Positions 51,490-59,265 of a stretch of 64,000 bases of DNA are shown piece after piece. The notes under the pieces were generated by a model. The model searched no databases. It was not told the DNA's origin and saw only the letters and a list, made by a program, of their open reading frames with translations. Numbering within the stretch: the stretch's first letter is position 1; each line of letters starts with the position of its first letter. Position numbers and translations under genes: made by a program. Source of the DNA: Bradyrhizobium mercantei (GTDB lineage: Bacteria; Pseudomonadota; Alphaproteobacteria; Rhizobiales; Xanthobacteraceae); assembly GCF_001982635.1 (NCBI RefSeq), contig NZ_MKFI01000001.1, forward strand, positions 1,258,891 through 1,322,890, given 5' to 3'.

Positions 51490-52689
51490 ATGAGACATTT
51501 CTTGGCGGCAGCCATTCTCGCTGTCATGACGACGGCCGCGCATGCTCAGGTTTCAGATGACGTCGTGCGCATCGGGGTGCTGACCGACCTGTCGAGCTGG
51601 GGCCGCGACAATTCCGGCCCGGGCTCGGTCGAGGCGGCCAAGATGGCGGTCGAGGAATTCGGCCCCACCGTGCTCGGCAAGCCGATCGAGATCGTCTCCG
51701 CCGACCACCAGATGAAGACCGACGTCGGCGTGCAGATCGTGCGCGGCTGGTTCGACAACGGCAAGGTCGACGCCGTCGTCGACATTCCCAATTCCGGCAT
51801 TGCGATCGCCGTGCACAACATGGTGCGCGAGCGCAACAAGATCGCGCTGTTGTCCGGCCCCGGCGCGAGCTCGCTGACCGACGAGCTGTGCAGCCCCAAC
51901 ACCGTGCACTTCACCTACGACACCTACGCGCTGTCGAAGGTCACCGCGTCGGCGGTGATCGCGGAAGGCGGCAAGTCCTGGTACTTCATCACCGCGGACT
52001 ACGCCTTCGGCCAGCAGCTCGAGAAGGACGCCACGCGCTTCATCAACGAGATGGGCGGCAAGGTGCTCGGCGGCGTCCGGCACCCGACCAACACTGCCGA
52101 CTTCTCCTCCTTTGCATTGCAGGCGCAGAGCTCGAAGGCGGACGTGGTGGCGTTCGCCAATGCCGGCCAGGACACCGACAATTCGATCAAGCAGTCCGGC
52201 GAGTTCGGCCTCGTGCAGGGCGGCCAGAAGCTGGTCGGCCTCCTGATGTTCGACACCGACGTGCATGCGATCGGCCTCAACGCCGCGCAGGGCACCTACA
52301 TGACGACGGCGTCGTACTGGAACATGGACGACAAGACCCGCGCCTGGTCGAAAAAGTTCTTCGCCCGCGCCAATGTGATGCCGACCATGATCCAGACCGG
52401 CGTCTACGGCTCGGTGCTGCATTATCTGAAGGCGATCAAGGCCGCCGGCACCGACGACCCGCAGAAGGTGATGGCCAAGATGCGCGAGCTGCCGATCGAG
52501 GACACCTTCGTGCATGGCGGCAGACTGCGCGAGGACGGCCGCGTCATCCGCGACATGTATCTCGCAAAGGTGAAGAAGCCCTCGGAATCCAAGGAGCCAT
52601 GGGACTATCTCGACATCATCAAGACGGTGAAGGGCGAGGATGCCTTCCGTCCGGTCTCCGAGTCGAAGTGCCCGCTGCTCAAGAAATAG
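51490..52689 (+). CDS. ABC transporter substrate-binding protein (branched-chain amino acid/aromatic type)
   Basis: A 399-residue periplasmic binding protein of the type I (Leu/Ile/Val-binding, peripla_BP_6) fold. A signal peptide spans residues 1-20 (cleaved after AAHA). VVRIGVLTDLSSWGRDNSGPGS starts the first lobe, and VDAVVDIPNSGIAIAVHNMV and SWYFITADYAFGQQL are fold-typical. Ligands in this branch are often aromatic or organic acids. No permease or ATPase gene follows; a GTG-started flavoprotein gene is only 10 bp downstream. Confidence 0.9.
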   Translation: MRHFLAAAILAVMTTAAHAQVSDDVVRIGVLTDLSSWGRDNSGPGSVEAAKMAVEEFGPTVLGKPIEIVSADHQMKTDVGVQIVRGWFDNGKVDAVVDIPNSGIAIAVHNMVRERNKIALLSGPGASSLTDELCSPNTVHFTYDTYALSKVTASAVIAEGGKSWYFITADYAFGQQLEKDATRFINEMGGKVLGGVRHPTNTADFSSFALQAQSSKADVVAFANAGQDTDNSIKQSGEFGLVQGGQKLVGLLMFDTDVHAIGLNAAQGTYMTTASYWNMDDKTRAWSKKFFARANVMPTMIQTGVYGSVLHYLKAIKAAGTDDPQKVMAKMRELPIEDTFVHGGRLREDGRVIRDMYLAKVKKPSESKEPWDYLDIIKTVKGEDAFRPVSESKCPLLKK

Positions 52690-52699
52690 GATCGATCGC

Positions 52700-54418
52700 G
52701 TGGCCAACGAAGAAACTTATGACTGCGACGCGCTCGTCGTCGGCTCGGGCTGCGCCGGGCTGTCGGCGGCGGTTACCGCCGGCCATCACGGCCTGAAGGT
52801 CCTCGTCGTCGAGAAGGAGCCGCGGTTCGGCGGCACCACCGCGCGCTCCGGCGGCTGGTTGTGGATACCGGGCACCTCGCTGGCGAAGGCCTGGGGCATC
52901 GAGGAGAGCCCCGATCAGGCCAAAGCCTATCTGCGCCACGAGGCCGGCAACAGCTTCGATGCCGCGCGCGTCGATGCGTTCCTGACCGAAGGGCCGAAGG
53001 CGGTCGACTTCTTCACGACCAAGACCGCGGTTCGCTTCGACATGCCGCTGACCTTTCCGGACTATCATGCCGAGGCGCCCGGCGGCGCGCAGGGCGGCCG
53101 CTCGATGGTGACGCGGCCGTTCGACGCCCACGAGCTCGGCGATGCGCTGAAGGATCTCGGCAGTCCCCTGCCCGAGCTCACCGTGTTCGGCATGATGCTC
53201 GGCTCCGGCAAGGAGATCGTGCACTTCATGCGCGCGACACGGTCGCTGACCTCGGCGGCCTATGTCGCCAAGCGGCTGTCGAAGCACGCGATCGACGTGA
53301 TGCGCAACGGCCGCGGCATGACGTTGACCAACGGCAATGCGCTCGCCGGACGGCTGGCCAAATCGGCCCTCGACCTCAAGATCCCGCTCTGGCTCAACTC
53401 GCCGGTGCGCGAACTGATCGTCGAGAACGGCGTGGTGCGCGGCGCAATCGTCGTGCGCGAGGGCCGCCCCATTCGCGTCAACGCGAAACGCGGTGTCGTG
53501 CTCGCCTGCGGCGGCTTCCCACACGATGTTGCGCGGCGGCAGAAGATGTTTCCGCATGCGCCAACCGGCAAGGAGCACTATTCGCCTGGCCCGACCGGCA
53601 ACACCGGCGATGGCCTGCGGCTTGCGGAATCCGCCGGCGGCCGCGTCGACGATTCACTGCCGAACGCGGCCGCCTGGGTGCCGGTCTCGGTCACCACCCG
53701 CAAGGACGGCTCGAAGGGCGTGATGCCGCACTTCATCGATCGCGCCAAGCCCGGCGTGATCGCTGTCATGGCCGACGGCAAGCGCTTCGCCAATGAAGGC
53801 AACTCCTACCACGACTTCGTACAGGCGATGATCAAGGCGGCGAAGCCCGGCGAGGAGATCGCGGCGTATCTCGTCTGCGATCACGGGACGCTGCGCAAAT
53901 ACGGCCTCGGCTGTGTGCCGCCGCGCCCGATGCCGCTTGGCCATCATCTGAAGACCGGCTACCTCAAGCGCGGCGCGACGCTCGCCGAGCTTGCCGCGCA
54001 AACCGGTATCGACGCCAAGGCGTTCGAGGCGACCGTCGCGGCGTTCAACACGACAGCGGCAGACGGGCGCGATCCCGCCTTCGGCAAGGGCTCGCGCGCC
54101 TATAACCGCTACCAGGGCGATGCGCTGCACGGCCCCAATCCCTGCATCGCGCCGATCCAGCACGGGCCGTTCTACGCCATCAAGATGGTGATCGGCGATC
54201 TCGGCACCTATGCCGGCATCCGGACCGACGCCAATGCCCGCGCGCTCGACGCCGACGGCCAGCCGATTGCCGGCCTCTATGCCGCCGGCAACGACATGGC
54301 GAGCATCATGGGCGGCAACTATCCGGGCGCCGGCATCACGCTCGGGCCGGCACTGACCTTCGGCTACATCGCCGGCAAGCATATCGCCGGCGCGGCAGCC
54401 GAGAGAAGCGCGGCATGA
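52700..54418 (+). CDS. FAD-dependent oxidoreductase (3-ketosteroid dehydrogenase / fumarate reductase family)
   Basis: A 572-residue flavoprotein. The FAD dinucleotide site DALVVGSGCAGLSAAVTA is at residues ~9-26, followed by GGTTARSGGWLWIPG; the C-terminal FAD motif is GLYAAGNDMASIMGGNYPGAGITLGPALTFGYIAG. These match 3-ketosteroid-delta1-dehydrogenase-like and fumarate-reductase-like enzymes that desaturate or reduce C-C bonds next to carbonyls. The GTG at 52700 is chosen because it lies 10 bp after the binding-protein stop, and longer frames overlap that gene. An IclR regulator follows. Confidence 0.87.
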   Translation: MANEETYDCDALVVGSGCAGLSAAVTAGHHGLKVLVVEKEPRFGGTTARSGGWLWIPGTSLAKAWGIEESPDQAKAYLRHEAGNSFDAARVDAFLTEGPKAVDFFTTKTAVRFDMPLTFPDYHAEAPGGAQGGRSMVTRPFDAHELGDALKDLGSPLPELTVFGMMLGSGKEIVHFMRATRSLTSAAYVAKRLSKHAIDVMRNGRGMTLTNGNALAGRLAKSALDLKIPLWLNSPVRELIVENGVVRGAIVVREGRPIRVNAKRGVVLACGGFPHDVARRQKMFPHAPTGKEHYSPGPTGNTGDGLRLAESAGGRVDDSLPNAAAWVPVSVTTRKDGSKGVMPHFIDRAKPGVIAVMADGKRFANEGNSYHDFVQAMIKAAKPGEEIAAYLVCDHGTLRKYGLGCVPPRPMPLGHHLKTGYLKRGATLAELAAQTGIDAKAFEATVAAFNTTAADGRDPAFGKGSRAYNRYQGDALHGPNPCIAPIQHGPFYAIKMVIGDLGTYAGIRTDANARALDADGQPIAGLYAAGNDMASIMGGNYPGAGITLGPALTFGYIAGKHIAGAAAERSAA

Positions 54419-54427
54419 GCCCAGTCC

Positions 54428-54531
54428 CGTCACCCTGAGGAGCGCGCTCTTGCGCGCGTCTCGAAGGGTCGACGGCCACCAGCCGGCCGTGCATCCTTCG
54501 AGACGCCGCTCCGCGGCTCCTCAGGATGACG
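54428..54531. repeat. 104-bp compound inverted repeat
   Basis: Outer arms CGTCACCCTGAGGAGC and GCTCCTCAGGATGACG bracket inner arms CGTCTCGAAGG and CCTTCGAGACG. It lies between the flavoprotein and the IclR gene. I recall this type in Bradyrhizobium intergenic DNA. It could also attenuate readthrough. Confidence 0.7.
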
Positions 54532-54616
54532 GGCAAAAAGACTCCCCGCGCGTCGACGTCTCGCGGCCAGCCAGGTTTCCTGCTAAGTGCGAAACGACGA
54601 ACACAAACAGGGCCAC

Positions 54617-55411
54617 ATGACGAGAGAAAGCCGCGGCATACAGTCGATCGAGGTCGGCGGAGAACTGCTCCGTGCGCTCGCCCGCAGCGGCGAGTCGATG
54701 ATGCTGCGCGATCTCGCGCGCGAGGCCGGCATGCCGCCGGCCAAGGCACATCCCTATCTGGTGAGCTTCTCCCGCATCGGCCTGATCGAGCAGGACGAGA
54801 CCACCGGCCGCTACGAGATCGGGGCGCTCGCGCTCGAGCTCGGCCTGATCAGCCTGCGCCGGCAGTCCGCGGTGCGGATCGCGACGCCCAAGATCGCCAC
54901 GCTCGCCGACAGCATCAATCATGCGGTGTCGCTGTCGGTCTGGGGCACTCACGGCGCAACGGTGGTGCGGCTCGAGGAGCCGAGCCATCCGGTGCATATC
55001 GCAATGCGCGTCGGATCGGTGGTGGCGCTGCTCGAGACCGCGACCGGCCGCGCCTTTGCCGCCTTCATGCCGCCGAATGCCGTCAGGACGGCGCTCGAGA
55101 GCGGCCTCGATCGCCTCGGCGTCGGTTACAATCCGAAACGTGAGACCAGCAACGCGAAGACCACGGAGATGCTCGCCGAGGTTCAGAGCCGCGGGCTTGC
55201 GCGGGCGATCGGCGATCCCCTGCCCGGCGTCAATGCCTTCGCCGCCCCGGTGTTCGATCACGCCGGCCACGTCGCGCTGGTCATCACCGCGATGGGCCCG
55301 GAAGGCACCTTCGACGCCGGCTGGGACAGCCCGATCGCAACCGCGCTGCGCGACTGCGCCGGCGAAATCTCGCGGCAGCTGGGACACGGCTCGGCGCAGA
55401 AGCCGGGGTGA
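54617..55411 (+). CDS. IclR family transcriptional regulator
   Basis: A 264-residue regulator. The winged helix-turn-helix occupies residues ~5-65 (MLRDLAREAGMPPAKAHPYLVSF), with the C-terminal IclR effector domain from ~80 (TLADSINHAVSLSVWG, VVALLETATGRAFAAFMP, NAFAAPVFDHAGHVALVITAMG). It probably controls the binding-protein and flavoprotein genes upstream, with a small organic acid as effector. ATG at 54617 is used; a GTG at 54587 would add ten residues. Confidence 0.9.
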   Translation: MTRESRGIQSIEVGGELLRALARSGESMMLRDLAREAGMPPAKAHPYLVSFSRIGLIEQDETTGRYEIGALALELGLISLRRQSAVRIATPKIATLADSINHAVSLSVWGTHGATVVRLEEPSHPVHIAMRVGSVVALLETATGRAFAAFMPPNAVRTALESGLDRLGVGYNPKRETSNAKTTEMLAEVQSRGLARAIGDPLPGVNAFAAPVFDHAGHVALVITAMGPEGTFDAGWDSPIATALRDCAGEISRQLGHGSAQKPG

Positions 55412-55913
55412 TGCGAGCACGGCACGGGTTACGGCTTGCTCACCCACCCAATGCGCCGAGATCATTCGACGTGACGTCTTCCCCCGTCATTCCGGGACGA
55501 CGCGAAGCGTCGAACCCCGGAAGCCATTTCACCACTTGTCATGTCGCACGATGGATTCCGGGTTCTCGCTTCGCGAGCCCCGGAATGACAGGTGGATAGA
55601 GGCGCGCCGCTACCACTGAGTTGCCCGAAGGCGCAAGCCGGTGCTGTGAGAATCAGCCGCTGTATGACGTACACGCGACAAAGCCTGGCTGCACATCGGT
55701 TGCGATTGTCGATGTCGCATTCGCAGGCACACGCAATCGGTTCAAGCCTGGCCGGCTCGATATCGCGATTTTCAGCGGATGAATGGGTGAACCTTGCCGA
55801 GAATCCCGGCACCAACTCCTCGGTGAGGTCCGTTCGAAGTGAGCGGTCCGAGCTGCAACGATCATCGTTGTTCGTTTTTGGAATGGTCCTCTCGGACCAA
55901 CATGGAGAATGTA
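55412..55913. promoter_or_regulatory. 502-bp region: repeat element, then conserved leader of tandem gene 1
   Basis: The left half holds a palindromic repeat (55486-55589). The right half has the box TTCAGCGGATGAA ... ACCTT (55771-55795), ending 118 nt before the ATG. Three hairpins follow in a row: CCGTTC/GAGCGG (55830-55846), CAACGA/TCGTTG (55856-55870) and TGGTCC/GGACCA (55884-55899). The last ends four bases before the GGAGAA ribosome site. The same layout precedes the next two genes. No other gene is seen. Confidence 0.6.
55486..55589. repeat. 104-bp compound palindromic element
   Basis: Outer arms GTCATTCCGGG and CCCGGAATGAC enclose two inner stems, one around GACGCGAAGCGTC and the other around CTCGCTTCGCGAG. 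This is another REP/RPE-like intergenic element, unrelated in sequence to the 49-bp class. Confidence 0.65.
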
Positions 55914-56768
55914 ATGCCTTTCATGCCAACGCCTTTGCAAAACAATGTTGTCATCCAGAACAACACCACTGGGGTCGTCGATTACCTGAAATACGAAGGC
56001 TCGACGCTGGTGGCGTCCATGACGCAGGACTACGGCCTCGGCGCGGATTGGAAAATCGTCGCCAACACGAACAGCGTGCTGGTGGCGCAAAACCAGAAGA
56101 CCGGCTTTGTTGACTTCCTCGGGATCGGAGCCAACGGAGCCCTGACGTCCTCAGCGATGAGTTCGGTGGCGCTGCCGCGCATCTTCGGTTACGCGAACGA
56201 CGCCGGCGCATTTGGTTCGCAGCTCGCCGACGGCACGATCGACATGCTGAAATTCAATACGTCGACCGGTGCCTTCACGGCCAGCAGCCTGGTCGCCGGA
56301 ACCGCCGGACTTCCAACCGCGGTCGGCATCACGGCCTACGCTGCGGCGCCCCCGACATGGAACGGATTACCGAGCCCCGGCCTGGGCGGCGACGTGATCG
56401 ATACCCAAACGTCGTCCGGCCAGCTCGATATCATCGGCCTGGGCGGTACTTTCAATAACGGCCTTACCCTTCAATCCAGTTATCTGGTCGCGAACAGCGT
56501 CGGCACCCCGCGGATCGGCGAGCTGAATTCGGATTCCGTGGGTGTGGGCTTCAACTACCAGAATGGCGCCGGCAATCCGCAAGGTCTGGAAGCGACGACG
56601 ATGACGGCGTCCGGGCAGATCGATCTGCTCTATTGGGACGTCGGCAACCCCGACACGGCCAATACCGGCCTTCTCTACGCCAGCAACATGCTGTCCGGCA
56701 ATTATGCCGGCTGGAGCGTCGTCGAGGGCGGCGCGGTCGAGAGTCTCCACGTATTCCCCGTCTCGTAA
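55914..56768 (+). CDS. Tandem paralogue 1: putative type I secretion substrate, five-repeat protein
   Basis: A 284-residue protein of unknown function, first of three same-length paralogues. It starts MPFMPTPLQNNVVIQNNTTG, without Sec signal or membrane helix, and contains five repeats with core G-x-[VI]-D-x-[LI] (TGVVDYL, TGFVDFL, DGTIDML, SGQLDII, SGQIDLL). The fourth core departs slightly (L for V). It ends in a hydrophobic LHVFPVS tail. No RTX nonapeptides and no cysteine. Predicted mostly beta, perhaps propeller-like. GGAGAA precedes the ATG; longer upstream frames contain the leader hairpins. The secretion genes downstream suggest export. Function not recognised. Confidence 0.8.
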   Translation: MPFMPTPLQNNVVIQNNTTGVVDYLKYEGSTLVASMTQDYGLGADWKIVANTNSVLVAQNQKTGFVDFLGIGANGALTSSAMSSVALPRIFGYANDAGAFGSQLADGTIDMLKFNTSTGAFTASSLVAGTAGLPTAVGITAYAAAPPTWNGLPSPGLGGDVIDTQTSSGQLDIIGLGGTFNNGLTLQSSYLVANSVGTPRIGELNSDSVGVGFNYQNGAGNPQGLEATTMTASGQIDLLYWDVGNPDTANTGLLYASNMLSGNYAGWSVVEGGAVESLHVFPVS

Positions 56769-57179
56769 ATTCACGCCGCAAGGCCGGATGACCTGAGTGG
56801 AATGCAGTCGGACCTGGTCCGACTGCATTCTTTCAGAGGCAACAGAGCCGGCGCCAAAATTGTGCTCCAGATCGCATTGGCGCGTGCAGAACAGTGATAT
56901 CAAACACATGAAAAGGCGCGCGCGCTGACGGATTTCTCGTCCGCACGCTGCGGCCGGATTTTCAACGGTTGCGTCGTTTGCGATCGCCGATGACGCACCG
57001 CAAGACGTCAACAGTTCCAGCGCTGTCAGCCCAGGTTCCTCACTTCAGCGAATGAACCTTAAGGTGGCAGCGGTGACGAATGTCTCGGTGAAGCCTGCTC
57101 AAATTGAGCAGGTCGAACCGCAAAGACTGTCTTTGTTCGTTTTGAAATGGTCCTTTTGGGACCGACAAGGAGAACTACA
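56769..57179. promoter_or_regulatory. 411-bp spacer: terminator of gene 1, leader of gene 2
   Basis: After the terminator (56800-56830) comes a stretch similar to the corresponding part before gene 3 (GGCGCGC ... TCGTCCGCA). The box TTCAGCGAATGAACCTTA is at 57044-57061. The leader hairpins are CCTGCTCAA-A-TTGAGCAGG (57094-57112), CAAAGA-CTG-TCTTTG (57121-57135) and GGTCC/GGACC (57149-57163). AAGGAG (57167-57172) is the ribosome site. No gene is seen. Confidence 0.6.
56800..56830 (+). terminator. Rho-independent terminator of tandem gene 1
   Basis: GAATGCAGTCGGACC pairs perfectly with GGTCCGACTGCATTC around one T (15-bp stem) and is followed by TTTC. The same stem recurs after genes 2 and 3. 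Confidence 0.8.
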
Positions 57180-58034
57180 ATGCCTTTTATGCCAACACCT
57201 TTGCAGAACAACGTTGTTATCCAGAATAACACCACCGGCGTCGTCGATTATCTGAAATACGAAGGCTCGACACTGGTGGCGTCCATGACGCAGGACTACG
57301 GCCTCGGGGCGGATTGGAAAATCGTCGCCAACACGGGCAGCACGCTGGTGGCACAAAACCAGAAGACCGGTTTTGTCGACTTCCTCGGAATCGGAGCCAA
57401 CGGCGCCCTGAATTCCTCGGCGATGAGCTCGGTGCCGGTGCCGAAGATCTTCGGCTTTGCTCCCGACAACGGCTCATTTGGTTCGCAGCTTGCCGACGGC
57501 ACGATCGACATGTTGAAATTCAACACGTCGACCGGCGCCTTCACGGCCAGCAGTCTGGTCGCCGGCAGCGCCGGACTTCCAAAGGCTGTCGGCATCACGG
57601 CCTGGGCTTCGAATACGCCGTCATGGGCCGGAATCACAAGCGTGGGCTTGTCTGGTGACGTGATCCAGACCCAGCTCGCGAACGGCCAGGTCGACGTCAT
57701 CGGTCTGGGCGGGAACTTCAATACCGGCCTCAACGTCAACGCGAGCTTCCTGGTCGCGAGCAGTGTCGGTACCCCGGGGATCGGCGATTTGAACTCGAAC
57801 TCCACCGGTGTCGGCTTCAACTATCAGAATGGCGCCGGCACTCCGCAAGGTCTGGAGGCGACGACAATGACGGCGGCCGGGCAGATCGACCTGCTGTATT
57901 GGGACGTCGGCACGCCTGACGTGGCCAATGCCGGCCTGCTCTATGCCAGCAATATGCTGTCCGGCAATTATGCCGGCTGGAGCGTCGTCGAGGCCGGCGC
58001 CGTCGTCAGCAGCAAGGTGTTCCCCGTGACGTAA
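57180..58034 (+). CDS. Tandem paralogue 2: putative type I secretion substrate, five-repeat protein
   Basis: A 284-residue paralogue. The five conserved aspartates of the G-x-[VI]-D-x-[LI] cores are D23, D67, D110, D172 and D237, so spacing is 44, 43, 62 and 65 residues. No Sec signal, no cysteine, no RTX repeat; the tail is SSKVFPVT. It shares long near-identical blocks with both neighbours. It differs from genes 1 and 3 in residues 93-99 (FAPDNGS) and 205-209 (NSNST), while its central block resembles gene 3. AAGGAG at 57167 supports the ATG. Function unknown; export by the downstream T1SS is inferred. Confidence 0.8.
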   Translation: MPFMPTPLQNNVVIQNNTTGVVDYLKYEGSTLVASMTQDYGLGADWKIVANTGSTLVAQNQKTGFVDFLGIGANGALNSSAMSSVPVPKIFGFAPDNGSFGSQLADGTIDMLKFNTSTGAFTASSLVAGSAGLPKAVGITAWASNTPSWAGITSVGLSGDVIQTQLANGQVDVIGLGGNFNTGLNVNASFLVASSVGTPGIGDLNSNSTGVGFNYQNGAGTPQGLEATTMTAAGQIDLLYWDVGTPDVANAGLLYASNMLSGNYAGWSVVEAGAVVSSKVFPVT

Positions 58035-58410
58035 AAGTGACGTCACGAGGCCGGATGATCTCATCGCCGGCTCACCTGAGGAGTTGGATGCAGTCGGACC
58101 TGGTCCGACTGCATCTTTCGTTTAAGGCGCACGGCCGGCACCGAAATGTGGTCCCGATCAAAAATGTGGTCCCGATCACAAGTGTTGACGTGGAAGAGTA
58201 GTAGTATTCAAATGTGAAACGGCGCGCCCTCTGAGATTTTTCGTCCGCATATCGGCGACCCGGGTTCCCGATTTCAGCCGATAAACCTTAGCTGGAATCC
58301 CGTGCCAATCTCCAGGTGAGGCCCGTTCCGAGCGAGCGGGTCGAACCACAAGTACTGTTTTCGTTCTTATTTTTTTCGTGGGACTTTTCATATTATCAAG
58401 GAGATATCTT
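58035..58410. promoter_or_regulatory. 376-bp spacer: terminator of gene 2, leader of gene 3
   Basis: After the terminator (58087-58115), a short TGGTCCCGATCA direct repeat lies near 58147-58177. The box TTCAGCCGATAAACCTTA is at 58273-58290, and the leader hairpin CCCGTTC-CGAGC-GAGCGGG is at 58322-58340, the first stem only; the later two hairpins of units 1 and 2 are lost or much weaker. AAGGAGAT is the ribosome site before 58411. No gene is seen. Confidence 0.6.
58087..58115 (+). terminator. Rho-independent terminator of tandem gene 2
   Basis: GATGCAGTCGGACC pairs perfectly with GGTCCGACTGCATC around one T and is followed by TTTCGTTT. Confidence 0.8.
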
Positions 58411-59265
58411 ATGCCGTTCATGCCAGTACCTTTGCAGAACAACGTCGTCATCCAGAACAACACCACCGGCGTCGTTGACTACCTGAAATACGAAGGCTCG
58501 ACGCTGGTGGCGTCCAATACGGTGGACTACGGCCTCGGGGCGGATTGGAAGATCGTCGCCAACACAAGCAGCACCTTGGTGGCGCAGAACCAGAAGACTG
58601 GCTTTGTTGACTTTCTGGGGATCGGAGCCAACGGCGTCCTGACTTCCTCCGCGATGAGCTCGGTGCCGGTGCCGAAGATCTTCGGTTATGCGAACGATGC
58701 CGGCGCATTTGGTTCGCAGCTCGCCGACGGCACGATCGACATGTTAAAGTTCAACACGTCGACCGGCGCCTTCACGGCCAGCAGTCTGGTCGCCGGGAGC
58801 GCCGGACTTCCAAAGGCCGTCGGCATTACGGCCTGGAATCTGAACACTCCTTCATGGGCCGGAATCACGAGCGTTGGCTTGAATGGCGACGTCATCCAGA
58901 CCCAGCTGGCGAACGGCCAGGTCGACGTCATCGGCCTGGGCGGTACGTTCAATGCTGGCCTCAACGTCAACGCGAGCTTCCTGGTCGCGAACAGCGTCGG
59001 CACCCCGGGGATCGGCGATCTGAATTCGGATTCCGTGGGTGTGGGCTTCAACTACCAGAATGGCGTCGGCACTCCGCAAGGTCTGGAGGCGACGACGATG
59101 ACGGCGACCGGGCAGATCGACCTGCTGTATTGGGACGTCGGTGTGCCGGACACGGCCAATGCCGGCCTTCTCTATGCCAGCAATATGTTGACTGGTAGCT
59201 ATGCCGGCTGGAGCGTCGTCGAGGCCGGCTCAGTCGTGAGCGGCAAGGTATTCCCCGTGACGTAA
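58411..59265 (+). CDS. Tandem paralogue 3: putative type I secretion substrate, five-repeat protein
   Basis: A 284-residue paralogue with the same five G-x-[VI]-D-x-[LI] cores and tail SGKVFPVT. It starts MPFMPVPLQNNVVIQNNTTG. Residues ~91-101 (YANDAGAFGSQ) and ~205-215 (NSDSVGVGFNY) match paralogue 1, while the middle (WNLNTPSWAGITSVGL) matches paralogue 2, a mosaic pattern. AAGGAGAT lies five bases before the ATG. It is the one nearest the secretion genes, separated from them by 370 bp. Function unknown. Confidence 0.8.
   Translation: MPFMPVPLQNNVVIQNNTTGVVDYLKYEGSTLVASNTVDYGLGADWKIVANTSSTLVAQNQKTGFVDFLGIGANGVLTSSAMSSVPVPKIFGYANDAGAFGSQLADGTIDMLKFNTSTGAFTASSLVAGSAGLPKAVGITAWNLNTPSWAGITSVGLNGDVIQTQLANGQVDVIGLGGTFNAGLNVNASFLVANSVGTPGIGDLNSDSVGVGFNYQNGVGTPQGLEATTMTATGQIDLLYWDVGVPDTANAGLLYASNMLTGSYAGWSVVEAGSVVSGKVFPVT

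Noticed and set aside
55914..59265. RTX calcium-binding repeats in the tandem proteins
   Set aside because: The nonapeptide GGxGxDxUx was looked for in all three and is absent; the D-containing cores are spaced by 43-65 residues.
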